This document shows positions 32,239 through 41,158 of a stretch of 64,000 nt of DNA, in pieces (position 1 is the first letter of the stretch; each line of letters begins with the position of its first letter). The notes below the pieces were generated by a model. That model saw only the letters and a program-made list of their open reading frames with translations. It was not told the origin of the DNA and did not search any database. The translations under genes and the position numbers were made by a program. Origin of the DNA: Deltaproteobacteria bacterium (GTDB taxonomy: Bacteria; Myxococcota_A; Polyangia; Polyangiales; Polyangiaceae). The DNA lies in NCBI GenBank assembly GCA_016875405.1, contig VGRJ01000003.1:49633-113632 (forward strand). The letters run 5' to 3'.

Positions 32239-33864
32239 ATGACGATCGATGCCACCGAGACGCCCGAGGTCTACCGCATCCGAGTTCCCTTCCCGCTGAG
32301 CGAGCTGACGCTTGGCCAGGACGAGCGCGGCTACGTCGGCCTGCACCTCCACACCGACGTGCATCGCAAGCAGGCCTACTCGTTGGTCGGAGCGGGCGAC
32401 GTCTCCGACGCCGAGACCGAGCTGCTGCTCGGCAAGAGTCCGCGCGGCTTTCACGGCCTCGTCGCACGCGTCGGCTCGGGCAGCGCGTTCCTGAGCGCGG
32501 GCGGCGGTGTCTTAGGCCTCAGCAAATTCGAGGACTTTGGAAAGTCCCTCACCGGCATCAGCCTCGGGATCGGCGGCATCATGGCGGTCGCAGGCTTCGT
32601 CGAGAAGGCCCGCTACCGCAGCGAGAACTCCTTCCTCTCGCTCACGCTCGCGACGATCTCGCTCGGTGCGCAGGTCACGCTGCAGGGGCTCGCCATCGGC
32701 TCGCACGGGATTCCGGAGGGCGCGGGCACGGTCTCGATCTACGGCGACACCTCGGTCTCGATCGTGGCGCCGGCCACCGTCAGCGTCACCGCGGTCGGCC
32801 TCACGTCGCTAAACTCGGGCGTGTCGTCGACCGTCAACGGCATGATCTACGCGGGCGTCAGCGGCGGCATCATCGCAGGCGTCTCGGGGATCGTCTCGGC
32901 CTCGGTCTCCGGACTCGCCACATCGCTCACCGGCGACGACACCTCGACGGTCTCGGCGCGTCACGGCGAGGTGCGCCTCGAGGGCAAGCGCATCCTCGTC
33001 GGCTCGCCGAGCGTCCTCGTGAAGGGCGTCGTTCGTCCGCGAAGCGGCATCGTCAACGCGCAGCAAGCCACCGACCTCATCCGAGTCGAGGCCGACGACG
33101 AGGTCTTCGTCGCGGCGGGCAAGCCGCCGGCGTTGCCGACCGCGCCGACCAAGCTCCGCGCGACGGCGCAGGGCATGCGCCTCGAGTCCCCGGGCGCCGC
33201 CGTCACGCTCACGAGGACCGCGCGTATGTTCGCGGGCACCTCGATTGTCGAGCTGGGCGCGCGCGCCATCACCCTCGCGCGGTCGGTCATGCCGGCAAAG
33301 CTCACGCACGACACCGCCGTCACCGCGGCCGAGGGAGCGCATACGGCGGCGCTCGCGGCCGCGGATGCCGCGCGTGACACCAGCGTCGCGGCCGAGCACC
33401 TGCTCATCGCCGGCGTGGCCGGCGGGCTCGTCGGGGCGATCACGGCTGGAGCCGCGCTCGGTGGAACCCGCACATCGGACGCCGGAACCGTGGTCGGCGG
33501 CATTCTCGGAGGCGGTGTCGCCGGCGGCGCTGCGGTGGGCACGCTCGCGACGCTCGCGACCGTCAAGCTCGTCAAGAGGCTCGCCGCGAACAAGGCCCGC
33601 GAGCTCGCGGTCAAAGGCGCGGACCTCGCTCGAAAGACGGCCCTCGACGTCGCCGCGCGGCTCGAGGACACGGTGCTGACGAGCGCGACCATCATGCCCG
33701 CCACGCCGAAGATCCAGATCAAGGACGATCGCATCGTCCTGTCGGTCGGCTTGAACAAGGTGACCATCGACGCCCTCGGCGTCACCGTCAGCGCGCCCGC
33801 CGGGCAGGTGAAGGTGCAAGCCCTCACGACGCAGGTGAGCGGCGTCGTCAACCAGCTCGGCTGA
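32239..33864 (+). CDS. T6SS-module protein with beta-repeat and glycine-zipper regions (candidate needle or cargo)
   Basis: 541 residues; ATG 32239 follows GGAG by about ten bases. Residues 10-75 form an OB-like or strand-rich head (VYRIRVPFPLSELTLGQ, VGLHLHTDVHRKQAYSLVG). Residues 75-260 are Gly/Ser/Thr/Val-rich short strands (TVSIYGDTSVSIVAPATVSV, GVSGGIIAGVSGIVSASVSG) like a beta-helix. Residues 389-441 are a glycine-zipper membrane-like stretch (LLIAGVAGGLVGAITAGAAL, GGILGGGVAGGAAVGTLATL), then a basic helix and a second beta block (KIQIKDDRIVLSVGLNKVTIDALGVTV). It lies between vgrG and the DUF2169 adaptor, where cargo or a detached needle is expected. It could be a pore-forming effector, a split VgrG extension, or both. 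No known domain is recognised. Confidence 0.7.
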   Translation: MTIDATETPEVYRIRVPFPLSELTLGQDERGYVGLHLHTDVHRKQAYSLVGAGDVSDAETELLLGKSPRGFHGLVARVGSGSAFLSAGGGVLGLSKFEDFGKSLTGISLGIGGIMAVAGFVEKARYRSENSFLSLTLATISLGAQVTLQGLAIGSHGIPEGAGTVSIYGDTSVSIVAPATVSVTAVGLTSLNSGVSSTVNGMIYAGVSGGIIAGVSGIVSASVSGLATSLTGDDTSTVSARHGEVRLEGKRILVGSPSVLVKGVVRPRSGIVNAQQATDLIRVEADDEVFVAAGKPPALPTAPTKLRATAQGMRLESPGAAVTLTRTARMFAGTSIVELGARAITLARSVMPAKLTHDTAVTAAEGAHTAALAAADAARDTSVAAEHLLIAGVAGGLVGAITAGAALGGTRTSDAGTVVGGILGGGVAGGAAVGTLATLATVKLVKRLAANKARELAVKGADLARKTALDVAARLEDTVLTSATIMPATPKIQIKDDRIVLSVGLNKVTIDALGVTVSAPAGQVKVQALTTQVSGVVNQLG

Positions 33865-33879
33865 GCGTCGGGAGAACGC

Positions 33880-36138
33880 GTGCAGATCATCAACGAGACG
33901 CCGTTTGCGGCAGCGCTGCTCGAGGGGCCGAACCCACTCGGGGGCGGCCTCACCGTCGTGGTGAAGGGTGCCTTCGACGTCGTCGCCGGCGCTCGGGCGA
34001 CCGCACGACCGAGGCGGCCTCCGACCGAAGGCGCGCTCGAGACGTTCCCGCGAGAGCTAGGGGGCGAGCTCGCCTGGGAGACGGGCCCGCACGACACGTG
34101 TCGCTATCCCTCCGACTTTGCGCCGTTCAAGCCCGCGACCGACGTGATGGCGGTGGCGACCCTCTCCGAACGAGACACGGACACGCGGCGCGTCCAGCTG
34201 CGAGCGGGAGGATTGACCAAGATCATTGAGCTCCGGCGCGGCTCGAGGCGGCAGCTCTTGAGCCTTGCCCCGCTCGGTGGTCCGACAGCCGAGCGGCTCG
34301 CCGCGAGCGGCACCTACGACGCGCGTTGGCGCGCGACCCGCTGGCCGTGGTTTCCCGAGGATTTCGATTGGTCGACCTTTCAAGCCGCGCCGTCCGACCA
34401 GCGCGTGGCGGGGTACCTGAACGGCGACGAGCTGTTGCAGCTCGACGGAAACACCGAGCGCGACGTGAAGACGTACCTCCCCAGCCTGCGTCCCCGAGCG
34501 TTCGTCCGCGGGGCGCGCGGACGAACTGGCACCGACTCCCGCATCCACGAGATCGCGCTCGTGCTCGACACGGTCTGGCTCGACGCCGACGTGGGCGCTT
34601 TCGTCCTCGTCTGGCGTGGCCATCTCGCCGGCCTGCGCGCCGACGACACGACGGCGGCGCTCGTCGCCGTCGAGGCGCTAGACGAGAACCCAGCCCCGCG
34701 CCGGACCTTTGAGGCAGAGGAGCGCTGGCGGTCGTCGCGCCCGACCGATCGCGAAGCCGCCGAGGGCGACCACGAGGACGACGAGGGCTCGACCATCGAG
34801 ATGCCGCCGAAGGAGCCGGCGTTCGCACAGGAGACCGACGAAGCACAGGAGATCGCGAACGCGGTGGCCATGCTGCGGGAGGCACGGCTGCCCGAAGAGC
34901 TCGTCGCGAAGGCCGCGCACGCGCCGACGCTCGCCTCGCTGGGCGCGCTGCTCGAGGCCGAGCTCCCAGCGTTCGAGGCCAAGGCCGTCGACGAGGCCTC
35001 GTCGCTCGAGCGCGCGAAGGAGCTCCTCCGCTCGCACGGACACGATCCCGGACTTCTCGATGAGCCGCCGATGCCGAGCGAGCCCGACGAGGGAGCGCCG
35101 AACAAGCTGACGCGCGACGACGTCCTTGCCCGCGTGAAGGCCGGCGAGAGCCTCTCGGGGGCGGATCTCCGCGGGCTCGACCTCTCACGCGCGGCTCTGC
35201 AGAGCGCGAAGCTCGACGGGGCGAACCTCGACGGGGCGAACCTCGACGGCGCCGATCTCTGCGACGCCGACCTCGCCGACGCGACGCTGCGAAACGCCTC
35301 GGCCGAGGGCGCCCGCTTCGACCACGTCACCGCCGAGCGAGCCGGCCTCGAGAGCCTCGCCGCGAAGCGCGCCTCGTTCGTCGGCGCGAACCTCGCGGGC
35401 GCGAAGCTCTCCTATGGGCTCTTGACCGGCGCGGACTTCACCCGCGCCGATCTGACGCGCGCCAACCTCGCCGGAGCGCTGCTGGCCGAGGCGACGCTCG
35501 TCGAGGCCGACCTCGACGCCGCCGAGCTGCAGCTAGCCGTGCTGTGCGAGGCCCAGGCGACCCGCAGCTCGATGCGGAACACCGATATGACAGGCGTCAA
35601 CCTCACCGGCGCGACGCTCGACGGCGCCAGCCTGACGGGCGCGACGCTCGATCGCGTGAAGCTCGACGCGGCGAGCCTTGTCGACGCGCGGCTCGAGGGC
35701 GCCCACGGCGAGCACGTCTCGTTCGAGCATGCGACCATGACGCGCCTGCGCGCGGGCCGGGGCTGCTCGTTCCCGGGCGCGAACCTCCGCGACGTGCGCG
35801 GCAACGACGCCAACTTCTCGGCCGCTGAGCTGACCGGCGCGACCTTGGACGGCGCGACGCTCGAGCGCGCGCTCTTCCGCGGCACGCGGCTCGAGGGGGC
35901 GAGCCTCCACCTCGCGGTGCTGAGGCAGATCGACTTCAGCGACGCCGTGCTCGCCAGGGCGCGCCTCACCAAGGTGAACGCGTTCCAAGCGCGCTTCCCG
36001 AACGCCGATCTCGGCGACGCCGATTGTCGCGCCAGCAACTTCTTCCAGAGCGAGTTCTGGCAGGCAAACACCCGGGGGACGCGCTTCGACAAGAGCCTCC
36101 TCACCGGCACCAAGCTGGACCCGGAGGGGATGACATGA
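33880..36138 (+). CDS. DUF2169 adaptor fused to pentapeptide repeats (T6SS)
   Basis: 752 residues from GTG 33880, 15 bases after the previous stop, with GGGAGA as ribosome site. Residues 1-270 are DUF2169: INETPFAAALLEGPNPLGGGLTVVVKGAFD, CRYPSDFAPFKPATDVM, and SDQRVAGYLNGDEL. DUF2169 proteins act as adaptors that load DUF4150 effectors on VgrG in Agrobacterium. A charged linker (about 285-415) leads to pentapeptide repeats from about 425 to 745, with A(D/N)LxG coils such as ADLRGLDLSRAALQSAKLDGANLDGANLDGADLCDADL, a right-handed four-sided helix. A DUF4150 gene lies 2.1 kb downstream, matching this role. The gene overlaps the next by ATGA. Confidence 0.9.
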   Translation: MQIINETPFAAALLEGPNPLGGGLTVVVKGAFDVVAGARATARPRRPPTEGALETFPRELGGELAWETGPHDTCRYPSDFAPFKPATDVMAVATLSERDTDTRRVQLRAGGLTKIIELRRGSRRQLLSLAPLGGPTAERLAASGTYDARWRATRWPWFPEDFDWSTFQAAPSDQRVAGYLNGDELLQLDGNTERDVKTYLPSLRPRAFVRGARGRTGTDSRIHEIALVLDTVWLDADVGAFVLVWRGHLAGLRADDTTAALVAVEALDENPAPRRTFEAEERWRSSRPTDREAAEGDHEDDEGSTIEMPPKEPAFAQETDEAQEIANAVAMLREARLPEELVAKAAHAPTLASLGALLEAELPAFEAKAVDEASSLERAKELLRSHGHDPGLLDEPPMPSEPDEGAPNKLTRDDVLARVKAGESLSGADLRGLDLSRAALQSAKLDGANLDGANLDGADLCDADLADATLRNASAEGARFDHVTAERAGLESLAAKRASFVGANLAGAKLSYGLLTGADFTRADLTRANLAGALLAEATLVEADLDAAELQLAVLCEAQATRSSMRNTDMTGVNLTGATLDGASLTGATLDRVKLDAASLVDARLEGAHGEHVSFEHATMTRLRAGRGCSFPGANLRDVRGNDANFSAAELTGATLDGATLERALFRGTRLEGASLHLAVLRQIDFSDAVLARARLTKVNAFQARFPNADLGDADCRASNFFQSEFWQANTRGTRFDKSLLTGTKLDPEGMT

Positions 36139-38231
36139 ACGACGCTGGCAAGGCGCTCGTCGACCTGGTGCGCGCCGGTAAGAAGCCGGAGTCACCGCTC
36201 GTCGCGCACGCCGATCTCTCGCACGCCGACCTCCGCGGCGCCGACTTGTCGGGCGTGTCGTTCCACCATGCCTCGCTCGTCGGGGTCGATCTCGAGGGCG
36301 CGAACCTCGAGGGCGCCGCGTTCGTGAACGTCGACCTCCGTGGCGCGAAGCTCGATCGAGCGAGGCTCACGAGGGCGGTGTTCTCCGGGCGAGACCTCGA
36401 GGTCGATCTCGGGCGTGCGCGCGTCCCGTCGAAGGACGAGCTCGACTCGATGAAGCTCGAGCAATTTCTTGAGGACGCCGGGCTCGTGGTGACCGAGGGC
36501 GCGCTGGTCCTTACCGAGGCGAGCCTCCGCGGCGCCGCACTCGAGGGCGCGATCTTCGACGCCGCGAACCTCGACGGCGTGCTCTTCGACGACGCGCTGC
36601 TCGCACACGCCTGCCTCAGCGAGTGCTCGCTCGTGGGCACGTCGCTGCGCAGGGCAAGCCTCAACGAGGCCGTGTTCGATCGATGCCAGGCCACGAAGTC
36701 GGCCTTCGACGGCGCGACGGCAGACCTCGCGCAGTTCCTCGGCGGCTCGCTCGCCGAATCGAGCTTCACCGATGCGCGACTCGGCGGGGCGCGCTTCGAC
36801 GGCTGCGAGCTGACAGGCGCGACGTTCCGCTCGAACATCCTCGACCGCGCAACGTTCGTCGACGTGCTCCCGCGAACCCTCGAGCTGCTCGAGGCGCGAA
36901 GCGCGATGCACGTCGGCCTGCCGGGGCTCGCGCTCGTGGGTCGACTCTTTGGGCCACAAGCCGACGGCGACCTTACGGGCTGTGACCTCACGCGCGTCGA
37001 TCTATCGGGGGTCGACCTCCGCTACGCGCTGCTCGAGGGAGCGATCCTCACCCACGTCGACGCCTCGCGACTCGATCTGACCGGCGCGCGACTCGCCGGC
37101 GCCGATCTCCGAGGCGCGCAGCTCGTCGGCGCGAACCTCACCGATACCGATATGTCGCGCGCGTCCCTGTGCGAAGCGCTCCTCGACCGCGCGGATCTCA
37201 CTCGGACCATCCTCGACGGGGCCGACCTCAGCGGAGCGACGGCCGCGTTCGCGGCGCTCGTCGGCACGAAGCTCGAGGACGCACGGCTCGTCGGCGTCGG
37301 CCTACGCGGCGCAAAATTCGAGGGCGCGAACCTTGATCGCGCGGTGCTCGAGAGCGCCGACTTGCGAGACGCGATCCTCGTCAGCACAAGCGCGAGGGAG
37401 GCTCGGTTCGACGTCGCGAAGCTCGTCGGCGCGTCGCTCGCGGACGTCGACCTGTCGCGTGCGTCCCTGAATGGCGCCGATCTCACGACGGCGACCCTCG
37501 AGCGCTGCGATCTCACCGAAGCACGACTCGAGGACGGTGTCCTTCGCGAGGTCGTGCTGCGCGATTCGCGCCTGATAGGGACACGACTCGCGCGGGCCGA
37601 TCTCTCGAGGGCGACGCTGACGAAGGTGCTCTTGCCGCGTGCCGACCTGTCGACAACGACGCTTCGCTGCCGGGCGATTTCGCAGTCCAACCTCGCAGGT
37701 GCGCGGCTCGATGGGGTCGAGCTCGTCGGCTGCGATCTTTCCGCCAGTGAGCTCACCGAGGCGACTCTCAGCCGTGCCAACCTCGACGGCGTGAACGCCG
37801 CGAACACGACCTTCACGAGGGCCACACTCGAGGGCGTGACGCTCGTAGGGGGGTCGCTCGCGGGCGCAGGCCTCGCCGGCGCCTCGCTCACGGCCGCGAA
37901 CCTCGGAAGCGTCAACCTCTCGGGAGCGTTCCTCGAAGGCGCGAACCTCGAGCGCGCCGACCTCGAAGGCGCGAGGCTCTCGGAGACGGTGCTCGTCGGC
38001 GCTTCGCTCGAGCGTGCGAGGCTTCGCCGCGCGGTGCTTCATTACGCCGATCTCTCGTACGCCGACCTGAGGCTCGCCGATTTCGAAGGCGCGGAGCTCG
38101 TCGGCGTAAACCTTCACCGCGCTCGGGTCGAGTCGGCGCGCTTCGATGGCGCAACGCAGCGCGACGTGAGGCTCACCGACGCGCGGCGCGCCGCGGCCGA
38201 GGACTGGACCCCACCCAACGAGCCCCTCTGA
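36135..38231 (+). CDS. Large pentapeptide-repeat protein of the T6SS module
   Basis: 698 residues; ATG 36135 shares ATGA with the preceding stop. Two repeat blocks are seen. Residues about 22-95 and 125-235 form the first (ADLSHADLRGADLSGVSF). A non-repeat stretch with LEARSAMHVGLPGLALVGRLFGPQAD near 255-280 separates a long second block to about 685. Nearly every fifth residue is Leu, Phe or Val with Ala two before, so one very long quadrilateral beta-helix is expected. No signal peptide. In T6SS modules such proteins accompany DUF2169 proteins and may wrap or present cargo. The C-terminus (RRAAAEDWTPPNEPL) is outside the repeats. Confidence 0.9.
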   Translation: MNDAGKALVDLVRAGKKPESPLVAHADLSHADLRGADLSGVSFHHASLVGVDLEGANLEGAAFVNVDLRGAKLDRARLTRAVFSGRDLEVDLGRARVPSKDELDSMKLEQFLEDAGLVVTEGALVLTEASLRGAALEGAIFDAANLDGVLFDDALLAHACLSECSLVGTSLRRASLNEAVFDRCQATKSAFDGATADLAQFLGGSLAESSFTDARLGGARFDGCELTGATFRSNILDRATFVDVLPRTLELLEARSAMHVGLPGLALVGRLFGPQADGDLTGCDLTRVDLSGVDLRYALLEGAILTHVDASRLDLTGARLAGADLRGAQLVGANLTDTDMSRASLCEALLDRADLTRTILDGADLSGATAAFAALVGTKLEDARLVGVGLRGAKFEGANLDRAVLESADLRDAILVSTSAREARFDVAKLVGASLADVDLSRASLNGADLTTATLERCDLTEARLEDGVLREVVLRDSRLIGTRLARADLSRATLTKVLLPRADLSTTTLRCRAISQSNLAGARLDGVELVGCDLSASELTEATLSRANLDGVNAANTTFTRATLEGVTLVGGSLAGAGLAGASLTAANLGSVNLSGAFLEGANLERADLEGARLSETVLVGASLERARLRRAVLHYADLSYADLRLADFEGAELVGVNLHRARVESARFDGATQRDVRLTDARRAAAEDWTPPNEPL

Positions 38232-38243
38232 GGACAGCACCCG

Positions 38244-38654
38244 ATGTTTCCGCTCTCGACCAAGCTCGGCGGCATGGCCATCGCGATGCCGGACGTTTGC
38301 AAGACGCCGGCGCCGCCCGGTCCGCCAGTCCCCATGCCCTACCCCTGCAACGTGAGCCTCGCGCTCGCCAACCCCGGGACGTGCGCGCTGAAGGTGAAGG
38401 TGTCGGGCGGGCCCGCGCTCAGCCTGCGCAGCGTCGTGATGATGACGAGCGGCATGGAGGCCGGCGTCGCGGGCGGGATCATCTCGTCGATGATCAAGGG
38501 CCCTGCCCGCTTTACGATGGGCTCGAGCAAGGTGATGATCGAAGGCGCGCCCGCCACCTACCAGACGTGTCCGATGGACGCGAACGGGACGAACGCCAAC
38601 ACGAAGGGCGTCCAGTCGGTGCCCTCGCAGGTGAAGGTCCTGGTCACGGGCTGA
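38244..38654 (+). CDS. PAAR-like protein (DUF4150)
   Basis: 136 residues starting 12 bases after the pentapeptide gene. The sequence matches the DUF4150/PAAR-like fold: GGMAIAMPDVCKTPAPPGPPVPMPYPCNVSLALANPGT near the start, VVMMTSGMEAGVAGGIISSMIKGPARFTMGSSKVMIEGAPA in the middle, and a Thr/Asn-rich end. These proteins cap the VgrG spike and often carry a C-terminal toxin. This one ends right after the tip domain, so cargo must be separate. It completes the module started by vgrG. Its 3' end overlaps the convergent sixA gene by 11 bases. Confidence 0.88.
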   Translation: MFPLSTKLGGMAIAMPDVCKTPAPPGPPVPMPYPCNVSLALANPGTCALKVKVSGGPALSLRSVVMMTSGMEAGVAGGIISSMIKGPARFTMGSSKVMIEGAPATYQTCPMDANGTNANTKGVQSVPSQVKVLVTG

Positions 38655-39117
38655 GCGCGTCGTAGCGCCGCACCTCGTCGTCTCCCGGCAATAGTCGCCA
38701 CCGCGCGGCGCGCCCCTCGACGAGCACGAGCTGGGCCTTCTCGAACTCCGGAAATCCACGGCTCTCGATGAGCGCCGCGGTGAGCGCGGAGATGCTCGGT
38801 TCATGCCCGACGAAGAGCGCTCCGTCTCGCTCCGTAATGAGCGGGAGCGCCCGTCCGCTCATCCGCCCCGGCGCGAGCGCCTCGAGGATCTCGATCGACA
38901 CGTGGGGGCACGCCGAGGCCGCGACGAGCTCGGCGGTCTGCACCGCGCGGACGAGTGGGCTCGCGACGACGGCCGAGGGGGCGATGCCGAGTCGCGCCAT
39001 CGTCCGCCCGAGCGCGAGCGCGTCCGCGCGGCCACGCTCGGTGAGGTAGCGGCCTTCGTCGGAGAGGTGAAGATCCTCGGCGACGGCCTCGGCATGGCGC
39101 AAGAGCCAGATTGACAC
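38644..39117 (-). CDS. sixA: Histidine phosphatase, SixA-like
   Basis: 157 residues from GTG 39117. The histidine phosphatase superfamily signature LLRHAEA is at residues 5-11 (phospho-accepting His 8). Others are LTERGRADALALGRTMARLG, SPLVRAVQTAELV and the second His in GHEPSIS. The short length and order match SixA, which dephosphorylates phosphohistidine on HPt or PTS proteins. A 14-base inverted repeat covers the start codon. The gene lies between the T6SS module and an unrelated lipoprotein gene, both on the other strand, so it is a single-gene unit. Confidence 0.88.
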   Translation of the reverse strand: MSIWLLRHAEAVAEDLHLSDEGRYLTERGRADALALGRTMARLGIAPSAVVASPLVRAVQTAELVAASACPHVSIEILEALAPGRMSGRALPLITERDGALFVGHEPSISALTAALIESRGFPEFEKAQLVLVEGRAARWRLLPGDDEVRRYDALSP

Positions 39118-39124
39118 TTGTCAA
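39111..39124. promoter_or_regulatory. Perfect inverted repeat over the sixA start codon
   Basis: TTGACA-CT-TGTCAA is a perfect 6-base dyad with a 2-base centre. It covers the sixA GTG and lies in the 88-base divergent spacer. It could be an operator for sixA, the lipoprotein gene or both, or chance. Confidence 0.35.
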
Positions 39125-39205
39125 GCGTATCATCAAACGAGCGCGCCGTCTCGGGGGAGAGGACGCGACTTGCGGCGCGCGGCGGGCGGGGGTTACACGT
39201 CGTGC

Positions 39206-41092
39206 ATGACGTCGAGACGAGCCGTGGGGGTCTGGGGCGCGATGGCGATCGCAGCGGCACTGGGAGCGGCCTGCTCGGCATCGAAGGAGGTCGGTCCGGG
39301 AGCGACCGTCGGAGCGACGAGCGGCGCGGGCGCTGGCAGCGGCGATGCGGCCTCGACGGGCAGCGGCGACGCGAGCTCAAGCGACATCTCGGTCGGGATC
39401 GGCGCGGGCGGCGGCGCGGCCTCGAGCGGTGCCGCGACGAGCGGCGCGGGCGGTGGCGACGCTCCCGAGGACGCATGCACGGTGTGCGTGGAGGCGGGCG
39501 GCACTTGCACGAACGGGGTGTGCACGATCATCGACGACGACGGCAAGCTCGACGCGGGGACCAAGTCAGCCCTCGAGGGCGGCGGCAACGGCGACGCGTC
39601 GTTCCGCTTCGTCTACCCCTACGACAAGACCGTGTTCGCCCGCGGGCTCTTGCCGCCAACGTTGCAGTTCGAGGGCTCGTCGGCGAGCGCCGTGTACGTG
39701 CGCATCACCGGCGCGAGCTACGACTACAAAGGCTGGTTCAAGGGCTCAAGCCCGCTCCGGGTGCCGCTTCCGCCAAAGGCTTGGGAGGCGATGTCGCTCG
39801 CTGCTGGCGCCAAGGATCCGATCAAGGTCGCCGTGACGAAGATGTCGAACGGCAAGGTCGCAGGGCCGATCAGCGAGACCTGGACCATCGCGCAAGGCAA
39901 CCTGAAGGGCACGATCTACTACGAGACGTACGACTCGCCGCTCGCGGGCGGTCCCCTCTCGGTCGGCATCATGCGCCTCGATCCGGGTGCGCTGCAGCCG
40001 ACCGTGGTGAAGAAGGGCTGCGGCAACACGTGCCACACCGCCAGCGCCGACGGGTCGACCCTCGTGTCATCGACCGGCTTCGTGCTGAACAGCGTCAGCT
40101 ACGACCTGAAGAAAGGCGCGGCGACGATGAAGGTGCAGCCCGATCAATCCTTCACGTACGGAGGGCTCTATCCGGACGGGAAGTTCCTCATGTCGTCGAC
40201 GAACTACCGCACCTGGGCGGGGCTCCCGTCGCGCCTCTACGACACCAAGACCGGAACCAAGATCCCCGTCGCTTCCTGGGACTCGAAGGTGACGAACGGC
40301 GGCACGCCCTCGTTCGCGCCGGACGGCACGGCGATTGTGTTCAACCACGAGGACACGGGCGGCGGCCACACGCTCGCCACGATGGGCTTCCAGAAGCAGG
40401 GCCTCGTGTTCTCGAACCTCCAGGACATCGCGAACGACCCGACCTACTTCCTCGGCTGGCCGGCGTTCACCCCCGACGGCAAGCGCGTCATCTACCAGGC
40501 CGGGACGAAGGAGACCTTCGAGACGAACGACGGCGCGAAGGGGGATCTCTTCATGGTGAGCCCGGTGACGAAGAAGCCGAAGCGCCTCGAGCTCTTGAAC
40601 GGCTACTCGGGGAACGGGTCGTACCTCCCGGCCAATGACCCGCAGCTAAACTTCGCCCCCACGGTCCTGCCGGTCGCGGTCGGTGGCTACTTCTGGGTGA
40701 TCTTCACGAGCCACCGCTCGTACGGCAACACGCTTGCCTCGCTCGATAACAACGGACAGAACGGCAAGCTCTGGGTCGCGGCGATCGACATCGACGCGAC
40801 CGACGGGATCGACCCGAGTCACCCGGCCTTCTACCTCGAGGGGCAAGAGCTCACGGCGAACAACCTCCGCGGCTTCTGGGTGCTCGCGCCATGCAAAGAG
40901 GTCGGCCAGGGCTGCAAGACGGGCGACGAGTGCTGCGGCGGCTACTGCTACGAAGTCGACGGCAAGGTCCAGTGCCAACCGAAGCCGGACGGCTGCGCGC
41001 AGGAGTTCGAGAAGTGCACGAAGGCGGCCGACTGTTGCGATCCTAGCGCCGAATGCATCAATGGTTTCTGCGCCATCCCGGCGCCGAAGTGA
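39206..41092 (+). CDS. Lipoprotein with TolB-like propeller, CX3CH motif and Cys-rich tail
   Basis: 628 residues from ATG 39206. Lipobox GAAC (Cys 23), then a Gly/Ser/Ala linker to about 100. A first beta domain follows (FRFVYPYDKTVFARGLLPPTLQFEG). At 272-277 is C-GNT-C-H, one residue longer than the usual c-type heme motif. About 290-560 resemble PD40/TolB propeller blades: TYGGLYPDGKFLMSST, GGTPSFAPDGTAIVFNHE, GWPAFTPDGKRVIYQAG. The last 60 residues are Cys-rich in a knottin-like spacing (CKTGDECCGGYC, CTKAADCCDPSAEC). It probably sits on the outer membrane. Whether it binds heme is open; the propeller-plus-CxxxCH layout suggests a periplasmic or surface redox or sensing role. Confidence 0.8.
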   Translation: MTSRRAVGVWGAMAIAAALGAACSASKEVGPGATVGATSGAGAGSGDAASTGSGDASSSDISVGIGAGGGAASSGAATSGAGGGDAPEDACTVCVEAGGTCTNGVCTIIDDDGKLDAGTKSALEGGGNGDASFRFVYPYDKTVFARGLLPPTLQFEGSSASAVYVRITGASYDYKGWFKGSSPLRVPLPPKAWEAMSLAAGAKDPIKVAVTKMSNGKVAGPISETWTIAQGNLKGTIYYETYDSPLAGGPLSVGIMRLDPGALQPTVVKKGCGNTCHTASADGSTLVSSTGFVLNSVSYDLKKGAATMKVQPDQSFTYGGLYPDGKFLMSSTNYRTWAGLPSRLYDTKTGTKIPVASWDSKVTNGGTPSFAPDGTAIVFNHEDTGGGHTLATMGFQKQGLVFSNLQDIANDPTYFLGWPAFTPDGKRVIYQAGTKETFETNDGAKGDLFMVSPVTKKPKRLELLNGYSGNGSYLPANDPQLNFAPTVLPVAVGGYFWVIFTSHRSYGNTLASLDNNGQNGKLWVAAIDIDATDGIDPSHPAFYLEGQELTANNLRGFWVLAPCKEVGQGCKTGDECCGGYCYEVDGKVQCQPKPDGCAQEFEKCTKAADCCDPSAECINGFCAIPAPK

Positions 41093-41158
41093 TCGCGGGG
41101 CGCTGCGGGGCTCGCGAGTCGCGGGGTCGCCTCACGAGGTAGGCGTGGACGACCACGG

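Noticed and set aside
31239..33377. 712-codon plus-strand open frame over vgrG and the next gene
   Set aside because: Out-of-frame shadow; translation is nearly half Arg, Ala, Gly and Pro and crosses a real gene boundary.
37302..38804. 500-codon minus-strand open frame over the pentapeptide gene
   Set aside because: Mirror of the pentapeptide repeats; the periodic sequence gives a long open frame on the other strand.
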